Origin: Pseudomonadota bacterium
Lineage (GTDB): Bacteria > Myxococcota_A > Polyangia > Polyangiales > Polyangiaceae
Length of the DNA stretch: 64,000 bases
Assembly (NCBI GenBank): GCA_023418705.1
Contig: JAEZYZ010000447.1
Coordinates: 19,419-83,418, forward strand
Reading direction: 5' to 3'
Both the position numbers and the translations under genes were made by a program. Below the pieces are notes generated by a model. That model made no database searches and was not told where the DNA came from. It worked only from the letters and a program-made list of their open reading frames with translations. Each line of letters starts with the position of its first letter. The first letter of the stretch is position 1. Positions 10,921 to 20,088 of this stretch are shown here, piece after piece.

Positions 10921-12189
10921 TCAGCCGGCGCCCGCTTCGGCGCTGGCCGAGGCGCTGGCCTGCACCGAGACGTTGATCTGCACCGAGGCCTCGGCCGAGG
11001 CCTGCGCCGAGGCGACGAAGCAGCCGGCCACCTTGAGCGCCGCTGCGCCGCCGGCTTCCACCGCTGCCTTGCCGCCCTCGATGGCGGCGGTGACGTTCTC
11101 ACCCACGCCTTCGAGTCGGCCCTTCATGCCCATCGTCACCTTCAACAGGGCGGGCAGGTGCTTCTCGAGGGCCGCCTTCAGCTTGCCTGCCGCCTCGGCG
11201 TCCGCGCTGCCTTCGATGCTCGCGCTGACCTGCGCCGGGACGCACTCGACCTTGCCGCTCACCTGAGCGTCGCAGTTTGCCTTGCACTCCGCGCTCATCT
11301 CCGGCGGCTTCACTTCGCCGCTGCACTTCGGCTCCTTGAACTCGACGTTGCAGCTGCCAGAGCACATGCCCGAGCAGGAGCCCTTGGCCTCCATCGTGCA
11401 GCTGGCGTCACAGCTGCCCTTGCAAGTGCCCTTGCAGCTCGCCTTGGCTTCGCCCGCGCACTTGCCGTCGCAAACGCCGGTGCACTTGGCGCCCTTGACG
11501 TCCTTGCCGTCGCACTTGCCGGTGCACTTGCCGTCGCACTGGCCGCTGATCTCGCCCTCGCACTTGCCGCTGCACGATCCACCGCAGCTGCCTTCACACT
11601 GGGCGCCGGCCTCGACGGTGCACTGGCCCTTGCACTCGCCTTCACACTTGCCGCTGATCTCGCCGCCTTCGCACTCGACCTTGGCCTCCCCCGGCTTCAC
11701 GTCCGCGGAGCATTGCCCGGCGCACTCGGCCATCGCGTTCATCGAGGCGTAACACTTGGGCGGGACCACCTCGACCTTGAGCTGACCTTGCGCCTTGGCC
11801 TTCATGTCTCCAATGGCCTTGACGGCCGCCTGGCAAGCGGCCTCCGCCTTCTTGCCGGGCCCCTGCTCTTTCGGCTCGATATCGGCGGCACCGAGATCCT
11901 TGGCGAGCTCGCCGCAGGCCATGGCCACCTCCCCTTCGATCTCTGCCGCCAAGCGCTGCAGGTTCGCCCCCGCGGCCAAGGCGCCCTTCACCTGGCCTTC
12001 GACCTGTCCGTCGAGGCCGAAGTTTGCGTTGAACACGGCGGAGGGATCCGAGATGTCCGCCGGACAACTCGCGCCGGGGACGCCCGGCACACCCGGCATC
12101 CCCTTGCCACCGCAGTCCACCAGCAGCGGGACCAAAAGCAGCGACGCTGCGCCCGCCATCGCCCCACGACTCCATCGCTTCGCGACCAT
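10921..12189 (-). CDS. Secreted Cys-rich repeat protein, possible lipoprotein
   Basis: A 422-residue protein of unknown function. A positively charged start and hydrophobic stretch (AGAASLLLVPLLV) end at C26, which could be lipidated, although Asp at -1 is unusual for a lipobox. A collagen-like MPGVPGVPG follows. Residues 146-316 contain 28 cysteines; between 182 and 280 they fall in six blocks of C-x3-C, mostly CxGxC, with exact four-residue period. The ends are Ala-rich and nearly Cys-free, finishing in an Ala/Ser/Val-rich low-complexity tail. AGGAGG seven bases before the ATG is a strong ribosome site. Related Cys-rich proteins are common in myxobacteria; none is functionally known to me. 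Confidence 0.8.
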   Translation of the reverse strand: MVAKRWSRGAMAGAASLLLVPLLVDCGGKGMPGVPGVPGASCPADISDPSAVFNANFGLDGQVEGQVKGALAAGANLQRLAAEIEGEVAMACGELAKDLGAADIEPKEQGPGKKAEAACQAAVKAIGDMKAKAQGQLKVEVVPPKCYASMNAMAECAGQCSADVKPGEAKVECEGGEISGKCEGECKGQCTVEAGAQCEGSCGGSCSGKCEGEISGQCDGKCTGKCDGKDVKGAKCTGVCDGKCAGEAKASCKGTCKGSCDASCTMEAKGSCSGMCSGSCNVEFKEPKCSGEVKPPEMSAECKANCDAQVSGKVECVPAQVSASIEGSADAEAAGKLKAALEKHLPALLKVTMGMKGRLEGVGENVTAAIEGGKAAVEAGGAAALKVAGCFVASAQASAEASVQINVSVQASASASAEAGAG

Positions 12190-12464
12190 CGATTACCTCC
12201 TCAATACCGAGAACCGGGATCCCTTTGCCCGAAGCACGGAGAGCCTATCTGGCACCGCAGCGTCGAACGGCGAGCGCTCGGCTGCGTGTGACCCTCACTT
12301 GCTGCTTCCGGCGTTGCCAAGGCCGTATCGCCCGGTTTCCGACACGTGTAAAGCGCCATTCGCCTTCTCAGCGCGCCCATCGTTATCCGAACGTTGGCGC
12401 CAGTCTACTGGAATCGTTAGGGAAATAGGGCTGACATGTCGGGAATCAGGCGCCCTTTCCCGCT
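12190..12464. other. Intergenic region, no gene seen
   Basis: The 275 bases between the Cys-rich gene and the DUF433 gene (both minus strand) hold no convincing reading frame, RNA gene or repeat. They should contain the promoter of the Cys-rich gene, but I could not pick a clear -10/-35 pair. Confidence 0.5.
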
Positions 12465-12833
12465 TCAACGACGGCGCTTTGCGCCTGCTGGCAACGCGCT
12501 GGTCTGGGCCGCAAACGGCAGCTCGATCTGCTCCGGACCTGCCTTGCGCGTGGCGGGCCGATGGCCGATGCGCTTGAGCATCTCGCGCTCGCGCTCGATG
12601 TCGGCCTCCATCACCTCGGGGTTGTCGAGGGCGAACGCCAATGCGTCGAGCACCTTGGCCGGTTCGAGCTTCGGGAAGCGCCGTAGGATGGTCTCGACGC
12701 GAACCCCGTCGCGGTAAAAGGCGTAGAGCCGACGGACCGGCACCCGCGACCCGATGACGTACGGACTGCCGCCAAGCACGTTCGGATCAGCGCGCACGTG
12801 CGGGTGCGGCACGAGAATGATGGGCAGCGCCAC
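12465..12833 (-). CDS. DUF433 domain protein (antitoxin-like)
   Basis: A 122-residue protein starting at GTG. The core GSPYVIGSRVPVRRLYAF, then a short helix pair with ILRRFPKLEPAKVLDALAFAL, matches DUF433, a winged-helix-like family often found as the antitoxin beside a PIN-like DUF5615 toxin. Here no such toxin gene is adjacent: 275 gene-free bases lie downstream and transketolase lies upstream. A basic tail (KAGPEQIELPF ... GAKRRR) follows the domain. It may be a solitary regulator or a leftover antitoxin. Confidence 0.75.
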   Translation of the reverse strand: MALPIILVPHPHVRADPNVLGGSPYVIGSRVPVRRLYAFYRDGVRVETILRRFPKLEPAKVLDALAFALDNPEVMEADIEREREMLKRIGHRPATRKAGPEQIELPFAAQTSALPAGAKRRR

Positions 12834-12938
12834 GGTGGTTCGTCTCCTCGCCGCTGCACCGTACTCCGACGGCGAGGCGACGAAAAGGGGGTGCGGACGA
12901 GCGCCGGCGCTCGGACCCGGCGGCCTCTCCGCAGCCGC

Positions 12939-14909
12939 TCACAAGGCCGCTTCGATCGTCCGCGCCACGCGCTCGCCGGTCAGGCCGAGCTCTTCGGCCA
13001 ACCGTTCCCAGGGTGCCGACGCGCCAAAGCGGTCGACGCTGATGGTGATCCCGTCGGGTCCCACCACCGAACGCCAGGACGACGCGCGCCCAGCTTCGAT
13101 GGCCACGCGACGCACGCCGCGGGGCAAGAGCCGCTCTTGCTCCTCGGCCGGCCAGCGCTCGAACAGTTCCCAACAGGGCGCCGAGATCACACGCACGGAC
13201 AGCTGCTTGCGCTCGGCCAGCGCCTGAGCGGCTTGCACGGCCACATGCACTTCGCTGCCGGTGGCGATCAGGACGAGGTCAGGCTGCTCGGTGTCCACCA
13301 CCGCGTAGGCCCCTCGCAAGGCAAGCTTCGGATCGAAGCCGGCGGGGCGCGGCAAGGCGGGGAGCTTCTGCCGCGTCAGGATGATCGCGGTCGGTCCATC
13401 ACGCCGCTCGATCGCGCGCGTCCAGGCCGCGGCGCATTCGACGCCGTCGGCGGGGCGGAGGACCTCCAGGTTCGGCACGAGCCGCAGCGTGGCGATCTGC
13501 TCGATCGGTTGGTGGGTGGGGCCATCCTCGCCCAAGAACACCGAGTCGTGCGAGTAGACGAAGATCACCTGCTGGTGCATCAACGCCGCCAGGCGCACGC
13601 TCGGGCGCATGTAGTCGCTGAAGATCAAGAAGGTCGATCCGTACGGGATGAAGAACCCAGACAGCGCCATGCCGTTGAGCACCGCTCCCATGCCGTGCTC
13701 GCGCACGCCGAAGTGCAGGTTGCGTCCGGCGAACTCACCGGGCCCGACGTGACCCGCATCTTTGATGAGCGTCTTGACCGACTCGGCCAAATCCGCCGAC
13801 CCGCCCACCAGCGCGGGCAGCAGCGCGGCGGCGCGCTGCTGCACCTTCGCGGCCAGAGACCGGGTGGCATCCGGCTTCCCTTCGGCGGCTCGCAGCAGCT
13901 GCTCGAACAGGTCCGAAGGCAGCTGGCGCTCGCTGAGCTGCTTCAGGCGCGCCGCCTGGTCACCCTTCAGGCCGGCGGCGGTCGCCTGCCAGCGCTCGTA
14001 CTCGGCCAGGTTTTGCTCCACGCGCTCGGCGAACGGCTTGCGGGCCTCTTCGGGCACGTGAAAGGGCTCGAGCGGCCAATCGGCGGCCTGTTTGGTCGCG
14101 CGCACCTCGTCGGCGCCGAGCGGGGCGCCGTGCGCGGCCGAGCTGTCCTGTTTGTTGGGCGCGCCGTAGCCGATGTGCGTGCGGGCGACGATGAAGGAGG
14201 GCCGACCGCGCTCGAGCTTGGCGCGATCGAGCGCGGCTCGCACCGCCGCTGCATCATGACCATCGACGTGCTGCACCGCCCAGCCGAGCGCCTGAAACCT
14301 GAGCCCCACGTCTTCGCTGAAGCTCAGCGACGTGCTGCCGTCGATCGTGATGCGGTTGTCGTCGTAGATCAGGATGAGGTTGTCGAGCTTCAAGTGCCCG
14401 GCGAAGCTGGCCGCCTCGTTGGCGACGCCCTCCATCAGATCGCCGTCCGAGCAGATGGCGTACACCTTGTAGTCGATGATCGGCTGCTCCGGCGTGTTGA
14501 CGCGCGCGGCGGCCATCTTTCCGGCGAGCGCCATGCCGACCGCGTTGCCGACCCCCTGCCCGAGCGGCCCGGTGGTCGTCTCGACGCCCGCGGTGTAGCC
14601 GTACTCCGGATGGCCCGGCGTCTTCGAGCCCCATTGCCGAAATTGCTTCAAGTCCTCGAGCTCGAGGTCGTAGCCCGCCAGGTGCAGCAACGAATAGAGC
14701 AACATCGAAGCGTGCCCACACGACAGGACGAAGCGGTCGCGGTTGATCCAGGCGGGATCCCGCGGGTTATAGCGCAGGTGCCGGGTGAACAGCTCGACGC
14801 CGATGCCGGCGAGCGCCATGGGCGTGCCCGGATGTCCGCTGTTCGCTTGCTCGACCGCGTCGATCGACAGAAACCGCACGGTCTTCACCGCTTGTTCGTA
14901 GGCGCTCAT
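12939..14909 (-). CDS. tkt: Transketolase
   Basis: Thiamine-diphosphate enzyme of the pentose phosphate pathway, moving two-carbon units between ketoses and aldoses. The 656-residue protein is standard length with N-terminal [14 protein letters not shown], the ThDP/Mg motif [18 protein letters not shown] followed by DDNRITIDG, the central [17 protein letters not shown], and the C-terminal domain with [20 protein letters not shown]. The ATG start has the conserved N-terminus right after it. It stands alone between a DUF433 gene and mltG on the same strand. Confidence 0.97.
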   Translation of the reverse strand: MSAYEQAVKTVRFLSIDAVEQANSGHPGTPMALAGIGVELFTRHLRYNPRDPAWINRDRFVLSCGHASMLLYSLLHLAGYDLELEDLKQFRQWGSKTPGHPEYGYTAGVETTTGPLGQGVGNAVGMALAGKMAAARVNTPEQPIIDYKVYAICSDGDLMEGVANEAASFAGHLKLDNLILIYDDNRITIDGSTSLSFSEDVGLRFQALGWAVQHVDGHDAAAVRAALDRAKLERGRPSFIVARTHIGYGAPNKQDSSAAHGAPLGADEVRATKQAADWPLEPFHVPEEARKPFAERVEQNLAEYERWQATAAGLKGDQAARLKQLSERQLPSDLFEQLLRAAEGKPDATRSLAAKVQQRAAALLPALVGGSADLAESVKTLIKDAGHVGPGEFAGRNLHFGVREHGMGAVLNGMALSGFFIPYGSTFLIFSDYMRPSVRLAALMHQQVIFVYSHDSVFLGEDGPTHQPIEQIATLRLVPNLEVLRPADGVECAAAWTRAIERRDGPTAIILTRQKLPALPRPAGFDPKLALRGAYAVVDTEQPDLVLIATGSEVHVAVQAAQALAERKQLSVRVISAPCWELFERWPAEEQERLLPRGVRRVAIEAGRASSWRSVVGPDGITISVDRFGASAPWERLAEELGLTGERVARTIEAAL

Positions 14910-14955
14910 CGTGCCCGCGTACTAGTACTCGACCCGACGGGGGGCAACTGCTCGT

Positions 14956-16131
14956 TCAGGGGTCCGCGTCGAGCGCGCCGACCTGCTCGCGCCGGCGGCG
15001 AACGGCCTCGGTGTGCTCGCCGTAGGTGCGGCTGAACGCATGGCGGCCGCCGCCGCGCGCCACGAAGAACAAATAGTCGCTCTGCGCCGGATCGAGCACC
15101 GATTCGATGGCCCCCTCGCCCGGGCTCGCGATCGGTCCCGGCGGCAGCCCAGGATGGCGGTAGGTGTTGTAGCGGTTGCCTGCATCCTTGAGCATCCCGG
15201 GCGTGACCTGACCGCGGAAGCCCGCGCAGCTCGGGGCCGCCTCGGGCGCCACCAGACAGCCGTAGGCGGCGGTCGGATCCGACTGCAAGCTGCGCAGGGG
15301 GCGGAACGCCGGGTCGCTCAGGCGATTGTAGAAGACGCTGGCGATGAGCCGACGCTCGTCGGGGGCCGCGGCCTCCTTCTCGACGATCGACGCCAGCGTC
15401 AGAAGCTCCCGCTCGCCCCAGCCCCGCTCGCGCTTCAGGCGCTGCAGCGCGGCCTGATGTTTGGCGCCCAACAGCTCGAGCCGCCGCCGCATGTGCCGCA
15501 CCATCGTGCGGATGACGGCCGCCGGTGACGAGTCGACGGCGAAGTCGTAAGTCGCCGGAAAAAGGAAGCCTTCGGCGCTCGGCGCGGCGATCCCGAGCTC
15601 CCGCAACAGCGGTTCGTCGCTCAAGCTGCGGCGGAAGGCGGCGGCGCCGCACACCTGGTGTTTTTGCAGCCGTTCGGCGATTTGCAGCGAGTTGAACCCC
15701 TCGGGCACCACGACGCGCGCCGCCTGGCGCCCCGGCACTCGGGCCAGACGCTGCACCAGCTGGCGGGGCGAGAGCGCGTCGTTGAGCAGGTGGGGTCCCG
15801 GTTCGAAATCCAGATCGGGCCGCACCACGCGCAGGTACAGCGCGAGCGCCCGCGGGCTCTGGGTGAGGCCCGCCGTGGCGAGCCGCTCGGCCGCCGCCGT
15901 CGCGTCGAGCCCCGAGGGCCAGTCCATGAGCACGACGCGCCCTTGGCCCGGTCCTGGACCGCGCGCCCAGAGGATCGCAACCGTCGCCGCCCCCAGCACC
16001 GCCGCCAAACACGCCGCGGCGAGCCACCACCCCACGGGGCGCCGCGAGCGGCGCCGGCGCCGGGATGGGCGGCGCCGGGCCACCGGCGCCCCCGCCGTCT
16101 CACCAGAGAGCTGCCTGCGTCGCCCCTTCAC
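14956..16131 (-). CDS. mltG: Endolytic murein transglycosylase MltG (YceG family)
   Basis: Inner-membrane lytic transglycosylase that cuts nascent glycan strands and sets their length. The 391-residue protein has an Arg-rich cytoplasmic start (RRRPSRRRRRSRR), one transmembrane helix (GWWLAAACLAAVLGAATVAILW), the family motif LTLASIVEKEA with the catalytic Glu, and the conserved YNTYRHPGLPPGPI near the end. GTG 16131 overlaps the ruvX stop (GTGA) and is preferred; the open frame further upstream lies inside ruvX. Coupling of mltG to ruvX (yqgF) is common in bacteria. Confidence 0.94.
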   Translation of the reverse strand: MKGRRRQLSGETAGAPVARRRPSRRRRRSRRPVGWWLAAACLAAVLGAATVAILWARGPGPGQGRVVLMDWPSGLDATAAAERLATAGLTQSPRALALYLRVVRPDLDFEPGPHLLNDALSPRQLVQRLARVPGRQAARVVVPEGFNSLQIAERLQKHQVCGAAAFRRSLSDEPLLRELGIAAPSAEGFLFPATYDFAVDSSPAAVIRTMVRHMRRRLELLGAKHQAALQRLKRERGWGERELLTLASIVEKEAAAPDERRLIASVFYNRLSDPAFRPLRSLQSDPTAAYGCLVAPEAAPSCAGFRGQVTPGMLKDAGNRYNTYRHPGLPPGPIASPGEGAIESVLDPAQSDYLFFVARGGGRHAFSRTYGEHTEAVRRRREQVGALDADP

Positions 16132-16550
16132 GGCTCGGGCTTCCGCTGGGCATCGAGCCAGCTCTGCAGCAAGATGGCGGCCGCCGCGCTGTCGATGCGG
16201 TCGCGAAACTCGTGCTCGCGCAGGCCGGCCGCGCGCAGCCGGTCGCCCGCCTCGCGGGTGGTGAGCCACTCGTCCACGAGCTCCACGGGGACACCGGTGC
16301 GCTGCCGCAGCCGTTCGGCGAAGCGGCGGGCGCGCCGCGCCGGCAAGCCCTCGACCCCCGACAAAGACCGCGGCAGCCCGACCACGAACACTTCGATTTG
16401 CTCCTGCTGCGCCAGGGCCGCCAACGCTTCGACCAACCGGCCGGGATGCTTCCCGTCCAGGTGCGGTCGAGGGTGCGCCATCAGTCCAAGCTCGTCGGCG
16501 ACGGCGACGCCCACGCGCACCTTCCCGAGATCGATGCCGGCGGCCCGCAT
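16128..16550 (-). CDS. ruvX: RuvX/YqgF-family Holliday junction resolvase-like nuclease
   Basis: A 140-residue RNase H-fold protein; in Escherichia coli YqgF has been linked to pre-16S rRNA 5' maturation and in mycobacteria to Holliday junction cleavage. Conserved segments AAGIDLGKVRVGVAVAD (first acidic residue), EVFVVGLPRSLSG, VELVDEWLTT and RIDSAAAAILLQSWL are all present. ATG 16550 begins directly before the first strand; a possible upstream start eight residues earlier is less likely. Divergent from hisS, coupled to mltG. Confidence 0.92.
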   Translation of the reverse strand: MRAAGIDLGKVRVGVAVADELGLMAHPRPHLDGKHPGRLVEALAALAQQEQIEVFVVGLPRSLSGVEGLPARRARRFAERLRQRTGVPVELVDEWLTTREAGDRLRAAGLREHEFRDRIDSAAAAILLQSWLDAQRKPEP

Positions 16551-16709
16551 GCGTGCAGACCCCCGGCTTAGCATGGAAGCGTCAGGCGTCCCTCACGATC
16601 GATGCGACCGCCGGGACGGCAAGTTTGCTTGACCCGACTGCCGGCACCGAGCATAAGCGCCACTCGGCGCGCCAAACTCCGGCGCGTCGCTCCAAGCTTC
16701 GGGAAAGAC

Positions 16710-18014
16710 ATGCAGTTTCGGGCCGTCAAGGGGATGAACGACATCCTCCCCGACCAGATCGAGCGCTGGCAGCGTCTCGAAGCGGCATTTCGCCGTGTCG
16801 TCGAGCTGTACGGCTATGCCGAAGTCCGCACCCCGGTGGTGGAGCGCACCGAGCTCTTCGTGCGGTCGATCGGCGAGGCCACCGATGTGGTCGAGAAGGA
16901 GATGTACACCTTCGAGCGGCACGAGGAATCGCTGACGCTCCGTCCAGAGGGGACGGCGAGCGCCGCCCGCGCCTACGTCGAGCACTCGGTCCACGCGCGC
17001 GAACCGGTCAGTCGCTGGTACTACCTGGGCCCGATGTTCCGGGCCGAGCGTCCTCAGCGCGGGCGGTACCGGCAGTTTTACCAAGCCGGCTGTGAGGTCT
17101 ACGGCGACCCCGGACCCGCTGCCGACGCCGAAATGATCGACATGCTGTGCCAGCTGTTCACCGAGCTCGGGATCGGACAGCTCGACGTGGGCATCAACTC
17201 GATCGGCGGCGCGGCCTCGAGGCAACGCTACCGCGAGGCGCTGCTCGATTACCTGCGGCCGAAAGCCTCCACGCTCAGCCCGCACGCCCAAGCTCGACTG
17301 GAGAGCAATCCGCTTCGGATCCTCGACTCCAAGGATCCTCGCGACCAGGAGGCCGCTCGCGGGGCGCCTTCGATCCTCGAGGTCCTCGACCCCGACGACC
17401 GGACGCACTTCGAGAAGCTGCGCGTCGGCCTCGACGCGCTCGGCACCCCCTACCGGGTGGACCCGAGCCTCGTCCGCGGGCTCGACTACTACACGCGTAC
17501 CGTGTTCGAGATCCGCTCCGCGATGGGCGAGCTCGGCGCGCAGAACACGCTCGCCGCGGGCGGGCGCTACGACACCATGGTGGAAGGCCTCGGCGGCCCG
17601 AGCGTCGCGGCGATCGGCTTCGCGATGGGGCTGGAGCGCATCCTGCTGGCGATGCCCGCCGCCGAAGAACCCAAGCTCCCCTTCTGCTTCGTGGCGCCGA
17701 TCGGCGAGCGCGCTCAGGCCGAGGGGCTCCGGCTCGCCCGGGAGCTGCGTCGCCTGGGCGTGCGCACGGAGGTCGACGCCCGGGATCGCTCGATCAAGAG
17801 CCGGCTGCGGCGGGCCGATGCCGCCGGCGCCCGGGTCTGCGTGCTGTTCGGGGATGCCGAGCTCGACCGGGGCGTGGTGCAGCTCAAAGACCTCGCTCAG
17901 CACAGCCAAGAGGAGGTCCCCCTGGAGGGCGCCCCGGTCCTGGTCGCCGAGCGCGTTCGAGCGGTGACCCCCGAGGCGACCACCGCCGAATTGACGACCG
18001 GGGGCGGCGATTGA
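16710..18014 (+). CDS. hisS: Histidyl-tRNA synthetase
   Basis: Class II synthetase that charges tRNA-His. From ATG 16710 (GGGAAAG just upstream) the protein is 434 residues, normal for the bacterial enzyme. It starts with the conserved FRAVKGMNDILP, has motif 2 FRAERPQRGRYRQFYQAG, the HisA motifs LVRGLDYYTRTVFE and GGRYD, motif 3 AIGFAMGLERIL and a C-terminal anticodon-binding domain. Its stop overlaps the TTG start of the next gene (TTGA), so the two are coupled. Confidence 0.97.
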   Translation: MQFRAVKGMNDILPDQIERWQRLEAAFRRVVELYGYAEVRTPVVERTELFVRSIGEATDVVEKEMYTFERHEESLTLRPEGTASAARAYVEHSVHAREPVSRWYYLGPMFRAERPQRGRYRQFYQAGCEVYGDPGPAADAEMIDMLCQLFTELGIGQLDVGINSIGGAASRQRYREALLDYLRPKASTLSPHAQARLESNPLRILDSKDPRDQEAARGAPSILEVLDPDDRTHFEKLRVGLDALGTPYRVDPSLVRGLDYYTRTVFEIRSAMGELGAQNTLAAGGRYDTMVEGLGGPSVAAIGFAMGLERILLAMPAAEEPKLPFCFVAPIGERAQAEGLRLARELRRLGVRTEVDARDRSIKSRLRRADAAGARVCVLFGDAELDRGVVQLKDLAQHSQEEVPLEGAPVLVAERVRAVTPEATTAELTTGGGD

Positions 18015-19738
18015 GCGTCGCAAAAAGCCTGACGGTGGCTGCCGCCGGTGGTCTGCTCGTGCTCGCCTCTCCCGCGGCGCTCGCGCAAGATCCCTACGGC
18101 CCTGGCGTCGCGCCGTTCGGCGGCGGCATGCCGACCGGCCCGCAGCAGGCGCCGCCCTCGTCTCCGGGGCCGTCGGACGAGGACATGCCGGAGACCCACG
18201 CCGCCCCCACGGGCGACGAGTCCCTGCTGCCAACCGGCGCCGAGCCGTCGCTGCCGGACGATCCGCTCGAGATCAAGCCGAGCGTCGCTGCGCGCATCGG
18301 CACCAGCGCCCAGGTCGACGACCCGACCGCGCCCGCCGGCGACCTACAGCGCCGCTTCTACGGCCCCTACTACGAGGAGAGCGCCGGGAAGTACCGGTTT
18401 CGCACGCTCTTCCCGCTGTGGCTCGAGCGGCAGCAGCCTTCGAAGACCGAGCCGTCGGTGACCGACCGCGCGTCGCTCTTCGGCGGCCTCTACTACAATC
18501 GCCGCAGCGCGGAGCGCGCCGACGACGTGCTCTTTCCCCTGTTCTGGAACCTTCGGGACAGGACCACCGACAGCCGGACCACCGTCGTCGGTCCGTTCGT
18601 CAATCGCGTCGCCCCCGACGAGCGCGACAACTGGCTCGCGCCGCTCTACTTCACCGGCAAACGCAAGCACGGCGGCTACACCATCATCCCGCCCCTCCTC
18701 ACCTACCACAACACCAACGCCGAGGGCGGCCTGACCCTGGTCGGCCCCGCCTTCTGCTCCTGGGAGGGGGGGAGCCACTGCGACACGCGCACGGCGCAGG
18801 ACATCGATTTCGGCGTCGCCCCACTCTATTTCTACGGCCAAAACGCCAAGGTCAAATACGAGGTCATCCCACCGCTCGCGCACTACTACCGCTACGACGA
18901 CCGCGACCTGTCCTGGCTCAACATCTGGGGCCCCTACTACCGCGAGCACACCCAGACTCGGGACATGTTCCACCTGTTGCCCCTCTACTGGAGCATTTGG
19001 GGCCAGAACGAGCGACACACCACCGTGTTGCCCTTTTTCCACTACGGGTATCAGGCAAACTCCTGGCTGCTGGTCAATCCGCTGTTTTTGATGTCCCGCG
19101 GAGAAAAGGGCGAGAGCACGTTCGTCACGTGGGGCTATGCGCGCCACCGAGGGCGGACGGAGCTCGACATGATAACGCCCCTGTACTGGCACTACCGGGA
19201 CCCGACGATCGGCCTCGACGAGAAGCTCCTGTTTCCCTTCTTGTGGTCCAAGACCAGCCCGCGGGAGTCGAACCAGGTCTTCTTCCCGTTCTGGGCCCAC
19301 TTCGAGCGCTACGGCATCCGCGAGAGCACCTGGGTCACGCCCTTCTTTCAGCACACCCATCACCTGCGCGGGTGGTCCACCAACATTCACCCGTTTTTGT
19401 ACATCGGGCGCGACGGGCACCAATCACACACTGTCATCCCCCCCTTCTTCTTCGACTTCGTGGGCCGTGAGGAACGCGCGACCGTCGCCTTCCCGTTCTT
19501 CTGGCGGTTCGCCGATCGCGAGAGCGTCAACCAGCTGGTCGGCAACGTCTACTACAGCGAGAAGAAGGTGAGCGGGGGTCTCGACTGGCAGCTCCACATT
19601 TTCCCCGCGTTCTCCTACGGCGAGACGCCGAACGGTCATTGGTGGAACGTGCTCTACGGCCTCGCGGGCTACACGCGCGAAGGCGCCACGACCAAGATGC
19701 GCACGCTCTGGATCCCGATTCAGCTGAGCGGCGACTGA
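18011..19738 (+). CDS. Secreted aromatic-repeat protein of unknown function
   Basis: A 575-residue protein that I do not recognise. TTG 18011 overlaps the hisS stop; it gives a clean Sec signal peptide (KSLTVAAAGGLLVLASPAALA, cleavage before QD). A Pro/Gly-rich, disordered linker runs to about 100. From there to the end a short motif, two hydrophobics-Pro-Leu/Phe-aromatic (LFPLFW, VIPPLAHYY, LLPLYW, VLPFFHY, VNPLFL, ITPLYWHY, FFPFWAH, VTPFFQH, VIPPFFF, AFPFFW), recurs about twenty times every 17-30 residues, separated by charged turns. This periodicity suggests a beta-rich repeat fold, perhaps an outer-membrane barrel. The gene is followed by repeat copy A. Confidence 0.8.
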   Translation: MSVAKSLTVAAAGGLLVLASPAALAQDPYGPGVAPFGGGMPTGPQQAPPSSPGPSDEDMPETHAAPTGDESLLPTGAEPSLPDDPLEIKPSVAARIGTSAQVDDPTAPAGDLQRRFYGPYYEESAGKYRFRTLFPLWLERQQPSKTEPSVTDRASLFGGLYYNRRSAERADDVLFPLFWNLRDRTTDSRTTVVGPFVNRVAPDERDNWLAPLYFTGKRKHGGYTIIPPLLTYHNTNAEGGLTLVGPAFCSWEGGSHCDTRTAQDIDFGVAPLYFYGQNAKVKYEVIPPLAHYYRYDDRDLSWLNIWGPYYREHTQTRDMFHLLPLYWSIWGQNERHTTVLPFFHYGYQANSWLLVNPLFLMSRGEKGESTFVTWGYARHRGRTELDMITPLYWHYRDPTIGLDEKLLFPFLWSKTSPRESNQVFFPFWAHFERYGIRESTWVTPFFQHTHHLRGWSTNIHPFLYIGRDGHQSHTVIPPFFFDFVGREERATVAFPFFWRFADRESVNQLVGNVYYSEKKVSGGLDWQLHIFPAFSYGETPNGHWWNVLYGLAGYTREGATTKMRTLWIPIQLSGD

Positions 19739-19803
19739 AGCGCCCCTTCGTTCGTTACGCAGGTTTCGATCGACGCTGAGACCGCAACGTCGATCGGCGC
19801 GAC

Positions 19804-20004
19804 GTGAATCGCTGTGACGCCCCACGCACCGACGCCCGCTTCGGAGCGACCCCATCCCCAATCCCAAAATCTTCCGATCTTCCGCGCCTTCCTGTGAAAA
19901 GTTCAAGGGAGCTCGTGGTGCCTGCTTCGGCCCTCGTCTTCGTAGGAGATCGGAAGGGGGACCGACGTCGTAGAAAAATCTTCCGTCCTTGCGCCTGTGA
20001 ACAG
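19804..20004 (+). repeat. Intergenic mosaic repeat, copy A
   Basis: The 350 bases between the aromatic-repeat gene and the envelope cluster hold no gene but carry one copy of a dispersed repeat. Positions 19804-19937 match the reverse complement of 55360-55485 at roughly 90 percent identity by eye, including CTGTGACGCCCCACGCACC and TTCCGCGCCTTCCTGTGAAA. Positions 19951-19969 hold the GGAAGGGGGACCGACGTCG core shared by all four copies, and 19979-20001 a second CTTCCGTCCTT...TGTGAAC end module. Confidence 0.8.
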
Positions 20005-20037
20005 AAACGGATCTCGTTTCCCCTTCTGTGACAAAGG

Positions 20038-20076
20038 AAAGGCCGCGGAGCCTTGCGGACCGCGGCCTTTTGTTTT
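20038..20076. terminator. Bidirectional intrinsic terminator
   Basis: An 11-bp perfect stem AAAGGCCGCGG / CCGCGGCCTTT with an 11-base loop, followed on the plus strand by TGTTTT. On the minus strand the stem is followed by CCTTTG. It lies between the converging aromatic-repeat gene (plus) and the DUF3618 gene (minus, stop 12 bases away). Confidence 0.85.
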
Positions 20077-20088
20077 GCGGACGTGAGG

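Noticed and set aside
12798..15035. A 745-codon plus-strand frame opposite transketolase
   Set aside because: Antisense shadow; the transketolase match on the minus strand is complete.
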